DNA of 49,793 nucleotides, taken from IMG/VR virus record IMGVR_UViG_3300032753_000046, positions 1-49,793 of that record. One strand, written 5' to 3'. A program made the translations under genes and the position numbers. Positions 17,591 to 25,728 of this stretch are shown here, piece by piece (the first letter of the stretch is position 1; each line of letters begins with the position of its first letter). Source of the DNA: a virus. A model generated the notes under the pieces. The model was not told the origin of the DNA. It worked only from the letters and a program-made list of their open reading frames with translations, and searched no databases.

Positions 17591-18214
17591 CTATCCTTTT
17601 GCACCAGTTGAAGGCTTCGCAGGTCTAGTAATCTTAGTCATAGGACTTTCTTTGCCCATAGAAGCAAATTGAGTTTCTGGCTTGAACGGATCATATGAAT
17701 TAGGAGTCTTTGTTCCGGAATAAGGAATGTCAAGTTTTGAATCTTTTGCTTGATCTTTGATGCTGTCTAGATAAGAATTGCCATATGCTTTGGCTGCTTC
17801 TTTTGCACCAGGTTGTTCTTCTAGTTCTAGGTGATTTAGTACCGGACTATGATCTGCTTCGTTTGCATAGCCTTCGGCTTCACTATTGATGCTGTCATCA
17901 AATGCTGTACCTACTACACGAACATAATTGATGTTGTGACCCAATAACTGTGCGATTTGCTGGATCATCGTTTCAGTAGCAGGATATCTGAATTCTGCTT
18001 TAATGACGTGTACTGGTTGGTTAGTGATCCCTACGAAACCATATGGGTCTTTTTGAATTGGTGTGGACACTGGATCTGAAATCTTTATCGGATCAAACTT
18101 TTTTAGATTGAACTTAAAGAGTTCTAGGAAATTCTTGTCAACTTCACCAGCGATCTTGATCGTGTAGTTGTAAGTATATACACTTTCCGCAATGAATTGT
18201 TTTAATGAGCGCAT
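17591..18214 (-). CDS. Putative internal head protein with capsid-targeting N-terminus
   Basis: A 207-residue protein beginning MRSLKQFIAES, strikingly like the T4 capsid-targeting sequence MKTYQEFIAEA of internal proteins IPII and IPIII, which the gp21 protease cuts after an IxE. It is followed by a mixed alpha/beta part (about 12-110) and a hydrophilic Pro/Lys-rich tail (about 130-207). There is no signal peptide. It is expressed from a late promoter at 18242-18249 with a leader. Packaging into the head is inferred from the N-terminus; the molecular function is unknown. Confidence 0.7.
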   Translation of the reverse strand: MRSLKQFIAESVYTYNYTIKIAGEVDKNFLELFKFNLKKFDPIKISDPVSTPIQKDPYGFVGITNQPVHVIKAEFRYPATETMIQQIAQLLGHNINYVRVVGTAFDDSINSEAEGYANEADHSPVLNHLELEEQPGAKEAAKAYGNSYLDSIKDQAKDSKLDIPYSGTKTPNSYDPFKPETQFASMGKESPMTKITRPAKPSTGAKG

Positions 18215-18241
18215 GTGGATCCTTGCAATTAGCTTATATTA

Positions 18242-18249
18242 TATTTATC
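18242..18249 (-). promoter_or_regulatory. Late promoter, internal head protein
   Basis: GATAAATA on the minus strand. The predicted start is near 18236, giving a leader of about 22 bases that contains AAGGATC ahead of the ATG at 18214. Upstream, 18258-18278 forms a 7-base stem (GTCGATT / AATCGAC), possibly the 3' end of the preceding message. Confidence 0.75.
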
Positions 18250-18285
18250 ATTTGTTTGTCGATTTTTAACGAATCGACACTATGA

Positions 18286-18720
18286 CTACCAAGCTCGGCA
18301 AGACCAATAACGAGCCTTCCACTTTGGACCCGGATTTTCACAGTGATGTCTGGCACGAAAACTCTTGCGATGGCCTGGACTATTTTTCTTTATGCGCATA
18401 TTTTTGTCACCAAAGTTGACCTTTACAACTTTGCCGTTCGGTTTGCGAACATATACCTTTGATTTCTTAACATCACCTTGCATAGGCTTGTTTAATGGGA
18501 CAGTACGCCCTTGATACTTTGCTTCATCTAGCTGCTTTTTAGCATCAATTAGGATTCTAATAGCTTGTTCGTCTATATGAATGACTACGCCATCGTCTAA
18601 AACTTCACTGATCGTGGTTTCAATAACCTGATCACCTAATTCGATTTCCAAAACATCGCCCTCAGAGGGTTCAGCCCAAATATCTTCTAATAATTCAATT
18701 ATTTCTCTAATGTCGCTCAT
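18286..18720 (-). CDS. Conserved phage protein with basic RYWSC C-terminal module
   Basis: A 144-residue protein in two parts. Residues 1-75 are acidic and beta-rich (GDVLEIELGDQVIETTI). Residues 90-144 form a basic aromatic module: KVYVRKPNGKVVKVNFGD, then RRKSFRARHHC-like HRKSFRARHHCENPGPK and ARYWSCRAW. The two Cys with adjacent His could bind metal. I know this C-terminal module from other phages and large DNA viruses as an uncharacterised domain. The gene lies between the small terminase and the internal-protein gene, and the ATG is exactly 5 bases after a late promoter. Confidence 0.75.
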   Translation of the reverse strand: MSDIREIIELLEDIWAEPSEGDVLEIELGDQVIETTISEVLDDGVVIHIDEQAIRILIDAKKQLDEAKYQGRTVPLNKPMQGDVKKSKVYVRKPNGKVVKVNFGDKNMRIKKNSPGHRKSFRARHHCENPGPKWKARYWSCRAW

Positions 18721-18725
18721 AATAC

Positions 18726-18733
18726 TATTTATT
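18726..18733 (-). promoter_or_regulatory. Late promoter, leaderless geometry
   Basis: AATAAATA on the minus strand, then GTATT, then the ATG at 18720. With T4 late spacing the transcript starts on the A of the ATG. No Shine-Dalgarno sequence precedes the start. Confidence 0.7.
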
Positions 18734-18737
18734 CTTG

Positions 18738-19223
18738 TTACTCATTTTTTTTCGGATTAAGCATCTTAAGCAACTCGTTGCGGTCGAGTGATTTCCCTTC
18801 TCCTAACGGAGTACTTTCTATTTCTTCATTTTTGGATTGAACCTTTTGATCCAGTTGCGCTTTCTTAAGCTGAATGTCCAGCATCTTTAGTTTTTTATTT
18901 ATTTTGGCTGTCTTAGCAGTAATTGCATGTCCAAGAAAACTGCTAGCTGCGTTGAATATTTCCGAACTGAATCTGGATTCAACTTGCATACCTAAATCGA
19001 CAAGATCCTTATAGCTAGATTTTGCCATATCAGCAAGTTCATCCATCTCCTCATCAGCGGCCTCTAAACCTTTAACCAGCGGTAAGGCTGCTTCAATTTT
19101 ATCTAAATTTGTAAGTGCAGATTCGGTTACTTCTTGTGTATTTTCTGGTAAGGAGGCGTCATCATACGAGTCTGGCTCGTTGGATTTGGATGATAACTCA
19201 AATAGTTCTTCAAGTTTTTTCAT
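18738..19223 (-). CDS. 16: Terminase small subunit (gp16-like)
   Basis: A 161-residue, mostly helical protein. The N-terminal 35 residues are flexible and acidic. The core (about 40-130) has the gp16 pattern of two long helices: DELADMAKSSYKDLVDLGMQV, shown as DELADMAKSSYKDLV, then FSSEIFNAASSFLGHAI and INKKLKMLDIQLKKAQ. In T4 gp16 the small subunit rings recognise DNA and regulate the gp17 motor. The length is close to T4 gp16 (164). It is adjacent to gp4 in the head cluster. The large subunit gp17 is not in this window. Identification is by helix pattern and context, so it is not certain. Confidence 0.72.
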   Translation of the reverse strand: MKKLEELFELSSKSNEPDSYDDASLPENTQEVTESALTNLDKIEAALPLVKGLEAADEEMDELADMAKSSYKDLVDLGMQVESRFSSEIFNAASSFLGHAITAKTAKINKKLKMLDIQLKKAQLDQKVQSKNEEIESTPLGEGKSLDRNELLKMLNPKKNE

Positions 19224-19243
19224 GCAAGTATTTATTTACTTGC
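19224..19243 (-). promoter_or_regulatory. Late promoter in hairpin loop abutting gp16 ATG
   Basis: GCAAGTA (19224-19230) and TACTTGC (19237-19243) form a 7-base inverted repeat with a 6-base loop. AATAAATA on the minus strand (19229-19236) spans the loop and ends 5 bases before the ATG. The late transcript would start on the ATG and lack the hairpin; read-through RNA from gp4 would carry the hairpin against the start. Confidence 0.7.
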
Positions 19244-19670
19244 GCCCATTATAGAACAAATCCTCTTCCGTAATTACGCGAAAGGCAAACCCTTGCGACT
19301 GGCAGTAGGCCTTGGCCGCGGCCCACTTAGCATGATTCACTGCAACTGCGGCTCTATCTCTAGCACTTGCTGTCCTGCTTTCAATCAGACTTTGCTTCTT
19401 TGGTTTGATTTCTACTACTTCAGCAATCTTTTTACCAAATTTGTTTTCATACACTACGAAAAAATCAGGAATATAGTTGGATGGTTTTCCTGTTAATGGA
19501 TTACGATATGGAATCGACATTGATTCACTTGCCCAAGCAAGCACATTTTTGTTACTGTCGCAAAAGGTCATGAACGTCATTTCCCAGCCTGATCTATATC
19601 TAGGTGCGTGTTTACCTATATATTTCTCAGGGTTTTTGGGAGTGTATATGCCGTTTGCCCATTTACCCAT
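19236..19670 (-). CDS. 4: Head completion nuclease (T4 gp4-like)
   Basis: A 144-residue protein with the gp4 family pattern: GIYTPKNPEKYIGKHAPRYRSGWE at the start (key parts NPEKYIG and YRSGWE), then VLAWASE, IPYRNPLTGKPSNYIPDFFV and VVEIKPKKQ. The PD...ExK arrangement (IPDFF, VEIKPK) is that of a PD-(D/E)XK nuclease fold. In T4, gp4 acts at head completion after DNA packaging. The start follows the upstream gene stop by two bases, so coupled translation is likely. The length is as in T4. Confidence 0.88.
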   Translation of the reverse strand: MGKWANGIYTPKNPEKYIGKHAPRYRSGWEMTFMTFCDSNKNVLAWASESMSIPYRNPLTGKPSNYIPDFFVVYENKFGKKIAEVVEIKPKKQSLIESRTASARDRAAVAVNHAKWAAAKAYCQSQGFAFRVITEEDLFYNGRK

Positions 19671-19671
19671 A

Positions 19672-20031
19672 TCATTGCACTACATTGCGCTGTACTGCTT
19701 CGTTTGGTTTTGGAATATTTCCGACGCCATACAAAGAATTATTTGACTTAAATGTATTCAAATAATAACAAAGAATAGTGTTCATCTGTAGATTATTAGG
19801 GGCGCCCTGAACAATCTCTAACAAGTCCATAACGTTATAATTTCCAGTTTGCGCGATTCTAAACAGAATAGTTGTCATGTTAGATGCAATGTCTGCGTTG
19901 TTTGACTTGCCCTTAAAATATGAATACACTATATCGTAGTCAGCCGCATTTATAGTCAACTGCTTATTATAGAAGTTGTCATAAATGCGAATAGTTTGAT
20001 CTACTTGATCTATCGATGAAATGCTTGCCAT
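19672..20031 (-). CDS. Conserved T4-like phage protein, small, helical
   Basis: A 119-residue protein (MASISSIDQVDQTIRIYDNF) with a helical body: YDIVYSYFKG, ASNMTTILFRIAQ, VMDLLEIVQG and MNTILCYYLNTFKS. Homologous-looking proteins sit next to gp4 in other aquatic T4-like phages, where they are listed as unknown or structural. No motif of known function is visible. The ATG lies exactly 5 bases after the late motif CATAAATA and has no Shine-Dalgarno sequence. Confidence 0.72.
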   Translation of the reverse strand: MASISSIDQVDQTIRIYDNFYNKQLTINAADYDIVYSYFKGKSNNADIASNMTTILFRIAQTGNYNVMDLLEIVQGAPNNLQMNTILCYYLNTFKSNNSLYGVGNIPKPNEAVQRNVVQ

Positions 20032-20036
20032 ATTAG

Positions 20037-20044
20037 TATTTATG
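20037..20044 (-). promoter_or_regulatory. Late promoter, leaderless geometry
   Basis: CATAAATA on the minus strand, then CTAAT, then the ATG at 20031. The predicted transcription start coincides with the A of the ATG. Confidence 0.7.
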
Positions 20045-20051
20045 CTGTAAA

Positions 20052-21230
20052 TTAACTATTGTTTTGAGTTCCGGCTGTTCTGCTTCCTGTTATAGCAGAG
20101 GTCACTGCACCAATGACAGGTGATGCTGCTAATCCGGCAGGACCTGGAGTTGATCTTGCAGTTGGGAAGTTGAATAATGTGTTTCTAGTATTTGGTGTGT
20201 TTTGTACTGAGTTCACTAACATAGTGTTCAATTCAGTTTTAGCAGTGAGCGCAAGGTTGGTATTTTTAAACGTGTTGTACGCTGTTCCAGCAGCCATAAT
20301 AGCACCAATTGGGTTACCCTCGTTTAGTGAATTTACAAACCCTCCTGCTGCATCCACTAATACGCCTTGTCCGAAAATAGTGCCCTGAGAACCTGGCTTA
20401 GCAATAGGACTCAGAGTAGTATCATAGTTTGCGGGATCACCGAAGGAAGTTACAATGTTACCTGGAGTTCTGCCATCCATTCCACCGTTATTATACAACA
20501 CCGTCTCATAATCGACTGTCATTCTGTTAGCCATTGTGCCGGCACCCTCGGCGTAATTGTACGAGTCGTGTGAGAAATTCGTGATTATAGGATTAATTAG
20601 GGTATATGCAGTATACTTGTGTTGATCAAACCCGAACACGGTTATGCGCTTGAAGAAGGGAACCTTTTTGTTTGCTTGCACGTCCGTAGGGGTTCCGCCA
20701 GTGCCGCCCACAAGACCCCAATCATATGTTGCAGCGGGGCTATTTTGATAGATATTTCTGTCATTATATGCTGCATCACGCGGGCCATTTGCTCCGGGCG
20801 GACTACCCGGGTCGCCAGCTAATACCGATCCGGATCTAGCACCGTCGTTGTAATAATAAACGTAATATGCTTCCCACATTTTGTTAACTTGATTTGCAGT
20901 ATCATCGTGGAAAGTAATTTCTATAGGTTCGTACTTGATTTTAGTTTGAATTATTCTCTTTCTGTTGTATTGATTCATCTGATAAGTACTGAAAGAGAAT
21001 GATGGTAATTTAACCTCTTTTACTAATAGACCATAATTGGTCTGAGATCCAGGAAAGTACACCGCCGGATTAATTTCAAAATATGTATGAAAAAGGAACT
21101 TTAGTTTAGGAGCATTTTGATATGCATTTGTCCTAAACGTTTTTGATGCGTGTGTATAGTCTCTAAGGTAGTCGCTGCCGAAGAAGGCTCCGGCAGCGTC
21201 CTGTAGTAAATCTTGAATAAATCCAGTCAT
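20052..21230 (-). CDS. Tail tube-like (gp19-fold) baseplate or tube-initiator protein
   Basis: A 392-residue protein. The N-terminus is helical, and about residues 40-125 look like a tube-protein beta barrel: KLKFLFHTYFEINP, GLLVKEVKLPSFSFSTYQMN, shown as LVKEVKLPSFSF, and YEPIEITFHDDTANQVNKMW. A tube-like second half with FFKRITVFGF and TPIITNFSHDSYNY-type strands follows. The C-terminal 100 residues are Ala/Thr/Asn rich. It lies directly downstream of gp19 in the same direction. Candidates are a tube initiator or cap like T4 gp54/gp48, or a second tube protein. The ATG lies in a short palindrome, GTCATACAGTATGAC. Confidence 0.68.
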   Translation of the reverse strand: MTGFIQDLLQDAAGAFFGSDYLRDYTHASKTFRTNAYQNAPKLKFLFHTYFEINPAVYFPGSQTNYGLLVKEVKLPSFSFSTYQMNQYNRKRIIQTKIKYEPIEITFHDDTANQVNKMWEAYYVYYYNDGARSGSVLAGDPGSPPGANGPRDAAYNDRNIYQNSPAATYDWGLVGGTGGTPTDVQANKKVPFFKRITVFGFDQHKYTAYTLINPIITNFSHDSYNYAEGAGTMANRMTVDYETVLYNNGGMDGRTPGNIVTSFGDPANYDTTLSPIAKPGSQGTIFGQGVLVDAAGGFVNSLNEGNPIGAIMAAGTAYNTFKNTNLALTAKTELNTMLVNSVQNTPNTRNTLFNFPTARSTPGPAGLAASPVIGAVTSAITGSRTAGTQNNS

Positions 21231-21245
21231 ACTGTATGACCTTTA

Positions 21246-21890
21246 TTAAGTAGTTCCACCGATACCTGTTACAGAACCAGTTGTACCTGATAGTGGGCGG
21301 ACTACAGGTGTTCCAACACCAGAACCAAGCGGAGACTGAATTGCGTTGTCGAAACGAATAGTAAGTGCGATAGTTACCGGTTCATTTGTTCCGTAGTTCA
21401 ATGTGTTGTAGTTTACAGTTTGAACGAAGCAACCATAAAGCTCCCAGGTCTCAAGAACTTGCGGAGTAGCAGTACCGTTACCACCATCGAGAATTTCGAT
21501 GTTAGTTTGGAACTTGTAGTCTTGACCGGTAGCCGCAGATGCTTGTTCAACAAAGTCCATTTGCTTTTGCACTTGTTGACCTACTGCCTTAGAAACACTG
21601 CCTGAAGCGTCATCACGAATGTTGATCGAGATTGTTTGCCACTGATGCTTGCCAGCTAGATATAGGGTTGAGTTATATACTGGAAGAGTGATTTCTTGAA
21701 ACGTAACGTTTGGACGAGAGCAATCTACTACTTGCTTAGTCAAACTCAGTCCTGCTGTTGACCCAACCCCGAAGTTCAAGAAATTGACACGAAATCTGAA
21801 CTGTAGTTTAGGCATCAACAGGCCTTGATTGCCACCAGCATTATCAGACGCTACGGTCATATTGAACAATGATTGTGAGGCTGTTGCCAT
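21246..21890 (-). CDS. 19: Tail tube protein (gp19)
   Basis: A 214-residue major tail tube protein. It has the family features LMPKLQFRFRVNFLNFG, VDCSRPNVTFQEITLPVYNS (part), HQWQTISINIRDD, and the C-terminal strand pair LETWELYGCFVQTVNYN and EPVTIALTIRFDNA. In T4, hexameric rings of gp19 stack to form the conduit for DNA. The length is slightly above T4 gp19 (163), owing to a C-terminal extension. It is separated from gp18 by a strong stem-loop, and driven by a late promoter with an AGGAG leader, consistent with high expression. Confidence 0.93.
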   Translation of the reverse strand: MATASQSLFNMTVASDNAGGNQGLLMPKLQFRFRVNFLNFGVGSTAGLSLTKQVVDCSRPNVTFQEITLPVYNSTLYLAGKHQWQTISINIRDDASGSVSKAVGQQVQKQMDFVEQASAATGQDYKFQTNIEILDGGNGTATPQVLETWELYGCFVQTVNYNTLNYGTNEPVTIALTIRFDNAIQSPLGSGVGTPVVRPLSGTTGSVTGIGGTT

Positions 21891-21912
21891 TTTTGTATTC
21901 TCCTGTTATAAG

Positions 21913-21920
21913 TATTTATC
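21913..21920 (-). promoter_or_regulatory. Late promoter, tail tube gene
   Basis: GATAAATA on the minus strand; predicted start near 21907. The leader contains CAGGAG about 9 bases before the ATG at 21890. Confidence 0.8.
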
Positions 21921-21924
21921 TTTT

Positions 21925-21954
21925 TAAAGTGGGTGCCCTAAAGCACCCACTTTA
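21925..21954 (-). terminator. Stem-loop between sheath and tube genes
   Basis: A perfect 12-base stem (TAAAGTGGGTGC / GCACCCACTTTA) with a 6-base loop, 6 bases after the sheath stop codon. On the minus strand it is followed by A residues rather than a T run, so termination may be partial, or the stem may protect the 3' end of the sheath mRNA. Confidence 0.7.
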
Positions 21955-21960
21955 ACTATA

Positions 21961-24900
21961 TTATGAGCTAGCATTGTTACCCAATGCACCAGTATTAAGA
22001 ACGCGAACTGGGATATAAATGAATTCTGCTGCTTTCACCGGCTCAATCGCACAGTCTACCCAAAGTTCATTTCTGTCGATTCTTGCTGGTGTGTTGTTTG
22101 ACAAATCACATACAACCAAATAATCGTATACACCGCGCTTTGCTACTAGGTCTACAAACAGGGTTTGAATGACACCAGAGATTTGCTGTCTAGTGATACT
22201 ATCGTTTGGTTCGAATACGAATGGTCTTGCTGCCACTGTCAATTGACGACGAATGTATCCAATAAGTCTTGCTACGTTAACTCTATCAAGTGCAGAATTT
22301 GATGCATAGCTAGTTTTATTACCGTAGTTTAGCAATCCATTTCCAGTGAAGAATACCAGTGGGTTGATTTGATTAGAATATAGAACGTCACGAATTCCGA
22401 CTCTAGAATTCTTAACTACTACAAATTCACCCGTCATTGCACTAACGTATCCGATGTTGGTAGCGTTGTCTATGATACCACGACGCGTACCTGCTGGAGC
22501 AAACCATGGATAAGAAACACTATCACTACGTAAGAATGTTCTGATCATCATGTGCGATGCAGGAACTGCAACAAGATTGCCGCTCAAGTCAGAAGTGATA
22601 CCTGATGGATAGAACAGACCCAAATAAGTATCACGAGTTACAAGACCGTCTTCACCAGTTGACGTTGCGTTGGCAGCATTAGTTGCCCATGCTTGAATTA
22701 AGGTAGCATCATCTGCTAGTCTCATCGGCGTATCACCGATGATGAATCCAGTGTCTCCTCTATCGTTATTGAGAACAACCATGTTAGGTTGTAGTTCAGG
22801 ATAGTTCGGAGTTGCAATCAAGGTGAATGCGTTATCTTCGTCACGAATTGCAGTATTTGTGTCGATTGCCTCACGCATTGCCTTAACAACCATTGCTCTT
22901 TGTGCCTTGCGGCCCATATACGGAGCACCGTTTGTTTGCAACCCGGATTCTGTTACCCAGGCATCAGTTTGATTGGGAATATTTGCTCCTGGGAATCTGT
23001 TATTGTTAAAGTAGTTAGAACGGAATTGCTTTACATTATATCCCGAACGACGAGTATTGAACAATAACATACCTACTGGATATAAAGTAGGATCTGGTGC
23101 ATCCAAATCAAGATAGTTGCTAGTCAACAATGACTTGATCGTTGGAATAGGATCATTAACCGGGCTAACGTATTGTGTAGTGGCCCAACGTGCATCTGCA
23201 AACAGAACACCAGTTGAACTGGTCTGATCAGTATTATCTAATCTTACCCATTGATCTACGCCATTTACGCTTTCCCAACGATTTATAAGAGGATAATTCT
23301 CTAGATCACTAGTGTCGATCCAAATATCACCATATGCAAGGGCCTGACCGCTTGATTGCAGCATTGGTTCTGAAGCACTTATAAGTGGTCCGTTAGGGTC
23401 GGTCATGTTTGATCCTGATGGAAGAGGAAGACCTGAACTGCTGTATGATGCATTTCTATAGCCCTTCCATCCAGTAGTAGTATTTACCATAATATCTACT
23501 TGATCTACTACACTATAAAACCAATTTGTTAGATCAGCAGGAGCCGCAGTTGGTGCGCCTTCGTTTGCAGTCATGTAAAATTGTATCCAATTTGACAATT
23601 CAACCATGTAGTTTGCGGCGCCGGAGCCTGCATAGTAAGAAACTTTAGTGACTGCTCCTGTTGAAGTTTCTTCAACTCTTACAGTCAAGTCATTTCCTGA
23701 TGGAGTAATTCCACCAGTACCAGTACCACCTAATTGGCTACCTGGGAATGTTACTAAGTCTCCTACAGTATAACCAGTTCCTGGATTTGCAAAAGAAATA
23801 GGATTTACTTGATAATTTTGGAAGTTATTAGTAACGCTAATTGACAAATCGGTTCCTACGCCAGTAGTATATGTTGGTGTAGGTGTCATCAATGGTGATA
23901 CAAACGGACCAACTTTGACTCCTTCAGTATAACTTACAACAAATCCAGCGTCACTCATTAAACCGTTTGGTTGGAATGTACTAGTGTCAAAGTCATTTAC
24001 TACGATCACGCCACCCTCAGTGTGAGTCAATTGAATTTCTCCAGTATCCAATAACATAGCTGTTGTATATGGAATAGCAGCAGTCGTCCAAGCAGTTACA
24101 AAGTCAAGCGCTGTAGCGTTATCTGCGACACTAAGCGTATAAGGTGCTGACAATCCGTTTGATCCTGGAATTGAAACATACACATGACTAGTATATGGGC
24201 CATTAGTAAATGTAGGATCTTGCATAGAACCAGTAATTACAGTTGGACCAGATGTAAGTCTTTCCCAATAATAAATTGGACCTGCTTGATAACCAGGAAC
24301 GCCTGAAGTATTGATGATATCAGCATCATAGTTGTATTGCGCATAGACCGTTCCAGCTGGAATGTTTTTTCCACCAGTTGAATCTAATGAATTGATCGCA
24401 GCAACGTCGCTAGTAGCGAATGATACAGTTTTAGAAGACCAAACTGCCTGTGTGCTGTCCCATTGTGATATTACTGGATTGAATCCAGTGCCAGCAGATC
24501 CAATCTTGATCCAAACTGATCCAGTTGGGCTCGGGAAAAGTTGACCTTGTTGCCATAATGGCTGCTGTGCAGATGTACCATAGGCAACATTCGGTTGGAA
24601 ATAATTACCTGCGGTAATGCCCAAGGAGGTAAGCATTGTGCCGGTACCTGAAATATTAATGTAAAACGGAACGCTGTTATTAGGAGCCTGTCCAGTTTGT
24701 GTAGAGAAAAGTTGAAGATTTCCGCCTACAACACTTGCTGACAAATACGGACGCTGTAAAGCATTAATAGCTGATGCTAGACCAAAAACAGTAGTCTGTC
24801 CAGTAATAGTATAAACGGGACCATTCGCTCCGTTTGCAGGGCCACCCATCGCAATGCTGATAGAATCACCTGAATTCAACGTTGGTAGTGAATTGCTACC

Positions 24901-25587
24901 TTGAACCGTAGGAACCGAAGCGAACCAAGCAGACGTTCCGATTGCCACCCATTGATTAAATGAGTTCTTATAGAAGAATTGTTTAGCATTGTTTGCAGAA
25001 GGATATGTGTAATTAGGAATTGCGATCACCGCGTAATCACCCACTGAACCCAAGCTTTGAATTGGATATCCAGCAGATACTAGCGTAATATCGCTAATTT
25101 CAATCGGAGATTGAATTTCAAATTGCCCAGTAGTAGAATTAAATTCGTAAATGCCCCAAGTGGTGTTAGTAGTATCTAACCAATAAGTTCCGTCAGCTGG
25201 ATTTCCAGTAGGACGACCAGTCTGTCCTACTAGACTTGCGAGGTCGATATCTGCTCTTAGGCAGTAAATTAAGTTAGATACACCTAGTGCAGAATATGCA
25301 GCTAGCAAACCATATTCATTGAGTTCGTATCCTTGAATAGGAGTACCATTCGAAGTCGTATAGAAGAATGGATTACCATATAGAGTTACAAGATCACGTT
25401 GACTAGTGATTTGAAATAGCGTGTTTGCGTTTGCTGCTGTGGTTCCGACTGCTACAGAAGTAGAAGTAGGATCAGCTTTGTTTGCTGCGGTCGCGAGCAA
25501 AACAAAAGGAATTGTACCGAGCGGGGCCGGAAGATATTGAGATTGATCAATGATCGTTACTTCTACACCTGGAGAAACTAGTGTCAT
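21961..25587 (-). CDS. 18: Tail sheath protein (gp18), greatly enlarged
   Basis: A 1208-residue sheath subunit. The N-terminus is canonical (LVSPGVEVTIIDQSQY, then LGTIPFVLLAT). The C-terminal third is canonical too: AMVVKAMREAIDTN, RTFLRSDSVSYPWFAPAG, GIRDVLYSNQINPL, DRVNVARLIGYIRR, and the terminal strand FIYIPVRVLNTG. T4 gp18 has 659 residues; here about 550 extra residues lie in the middle, composed of beta-rich Gly/Thr/Pro modules (such as NPGTGYTVGDLV) that would sit on the outside of the tail. The ATG at 25587 has AAGGA upstream; the 25623 start would add an unlikely leader. Confidence 0.95.
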   Translation of the reverse strand: MTLVSPGVEVTIIDQSQYLPAPLGTIPFVLLATAANKADPTSTSVAVGTTAANANTLFQITSQRDLVTLYGNPFFYTTSNGTPIQGYELNEYGLLAAYSALGVSNLIYCLRADIDLASLVGQTGRPTGNPADGTYWLDTTNTTWGIYEFNSTTGQFEIQSPIEISDITLVSAGYPIQSLGSVGDYAVIAIPNYTYPSANNAKQFFYKNSFNQWVAIGTSAWFASVPTVQGSNSLPTLNSGDSISIAMGGPANGANGPVYTITGQTTVFGLASAINALQRPYLSASVVGGNLQLFSTQTGQAPNNSVPFYINISGTGTMLTSLGITAGNYFQPNVAYGTSAQQPLWQQGQLFPSPTGSVWIKIGSAGTGFNPVISQWDSTQAVWSSKTVSFATSDVAAINSLDSTGGKNIPAGTVYAQYNYDADIINTSGVPGYQAGPIYYWERLTSGPTVITGSMQDPTFTNGPYTSHVYVSIPGSNGLSAPYTLSVADNATALDFVTAWTTAAIPYTTAMLLDTGEIQLTHTEGGVIVVNDFDTSTFQPNGLMSDAGFVVSYTEGVKVGPFVSPLMTPTPTYTTGVGTDLSISVTNNFQNYQVNPISFANPGTGYTVGDLVTFPGSQLGGTGTGGITPSGNDLTVRVEETSTGAVTKVSYYAGSGAANYMVELSNWIQFYMTANEGAPTAAPADLTNWFYSVVDQVDIMVNTTTGWKGYRNASYSSSGLPLPSGSNMTDPNGPLISASEPMLQSSGQALAYGDIWIDTSDLENYPLINRWESVNGVDQWVRLDNTDQTSSTGVLFADARWATTQYVSPVNDPIPTIKSLLTSNYLDLDAPDPTLYPVGMLLFNTRRSGYNVKQFRSNYFNNNRFPGANIPNQTDAWVTESGLQTNGAPYMGRKAQRAMVVKAMREAIDTNTAIRDEDNAFTLIATPNYPELQPNMVVLNNDRGDTGFIIGDTPMRLADDATLIQAWATNAANATSTGEDGLVTRDTYLGLFYPSGITSDLSGNLVAVPASHMMIRTFLRSDSVSYPWFAPAGTRRGIIDNATNIGYVSAMTGEFVVVKNSRVGIRDVLYSNQINPLVFFTGNGLLNYGNKTSYASNSALDRVNVARLIGYIRRQLTVAARPFVFEPNDSITRQQISGVIQTLFVDLVAKRGVYDYLVVCDLSNNTPARIDRNELWVDCAIEPVKAAEFIYIPVRVLNTGALGNNASS

Positions 25588-25661
25588 ATTATTTTTCCTT
25601 TGTATAATTATGAGGTTTACCACCTGTCCCCTAATGCTAGTAACACTAGGTTTCTAACACT

Positions 25662-25669
25662 TATTTAGC
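25662..25669 (-). promoter_or_regulatory. Late promoter, tail sheath gene
   Basis: GCTAAATA on the minus strand, followed by a leader of about 70 bases. The leader contains a small stem (CTAGT, GTT, ACTAG) and an AAGGA site before the ATG at 25587. The stretch 25588-25728 between the divergent genes holds only this leader and promoter elements for both directions. Confidence 0.7.
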
Positions 25670-25715
25670 GTAGGATTAAAAAATCCTTGGTTAGACGCAC
25701 CTTCGAAGGTTTTTT

Positions 25716-25723
25716 GATAAGTA
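25716..25723 (+). promoter_or_regulatory. Late-like promoter, leaderless geometry
   Basis: GATAAGTA on the plus strand (one base from GATAAATA), then TTAGT, then the ATG at 25729. No Shine-Dalgarno sequence. A 12-base palindrome ACCTTCGAAGGT lies at 25699-25710. Confidence 0.5.
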
Positions 25724-25728
25724 TTAGT

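Noticed and set aside
18258-18278. Stem-loop after the 144-residue gene as a terminator.
   Set aside because: A 7-base AT-rich stem followed by A residues on the minus strand, without a T run; kept only as a weak hairpin note.
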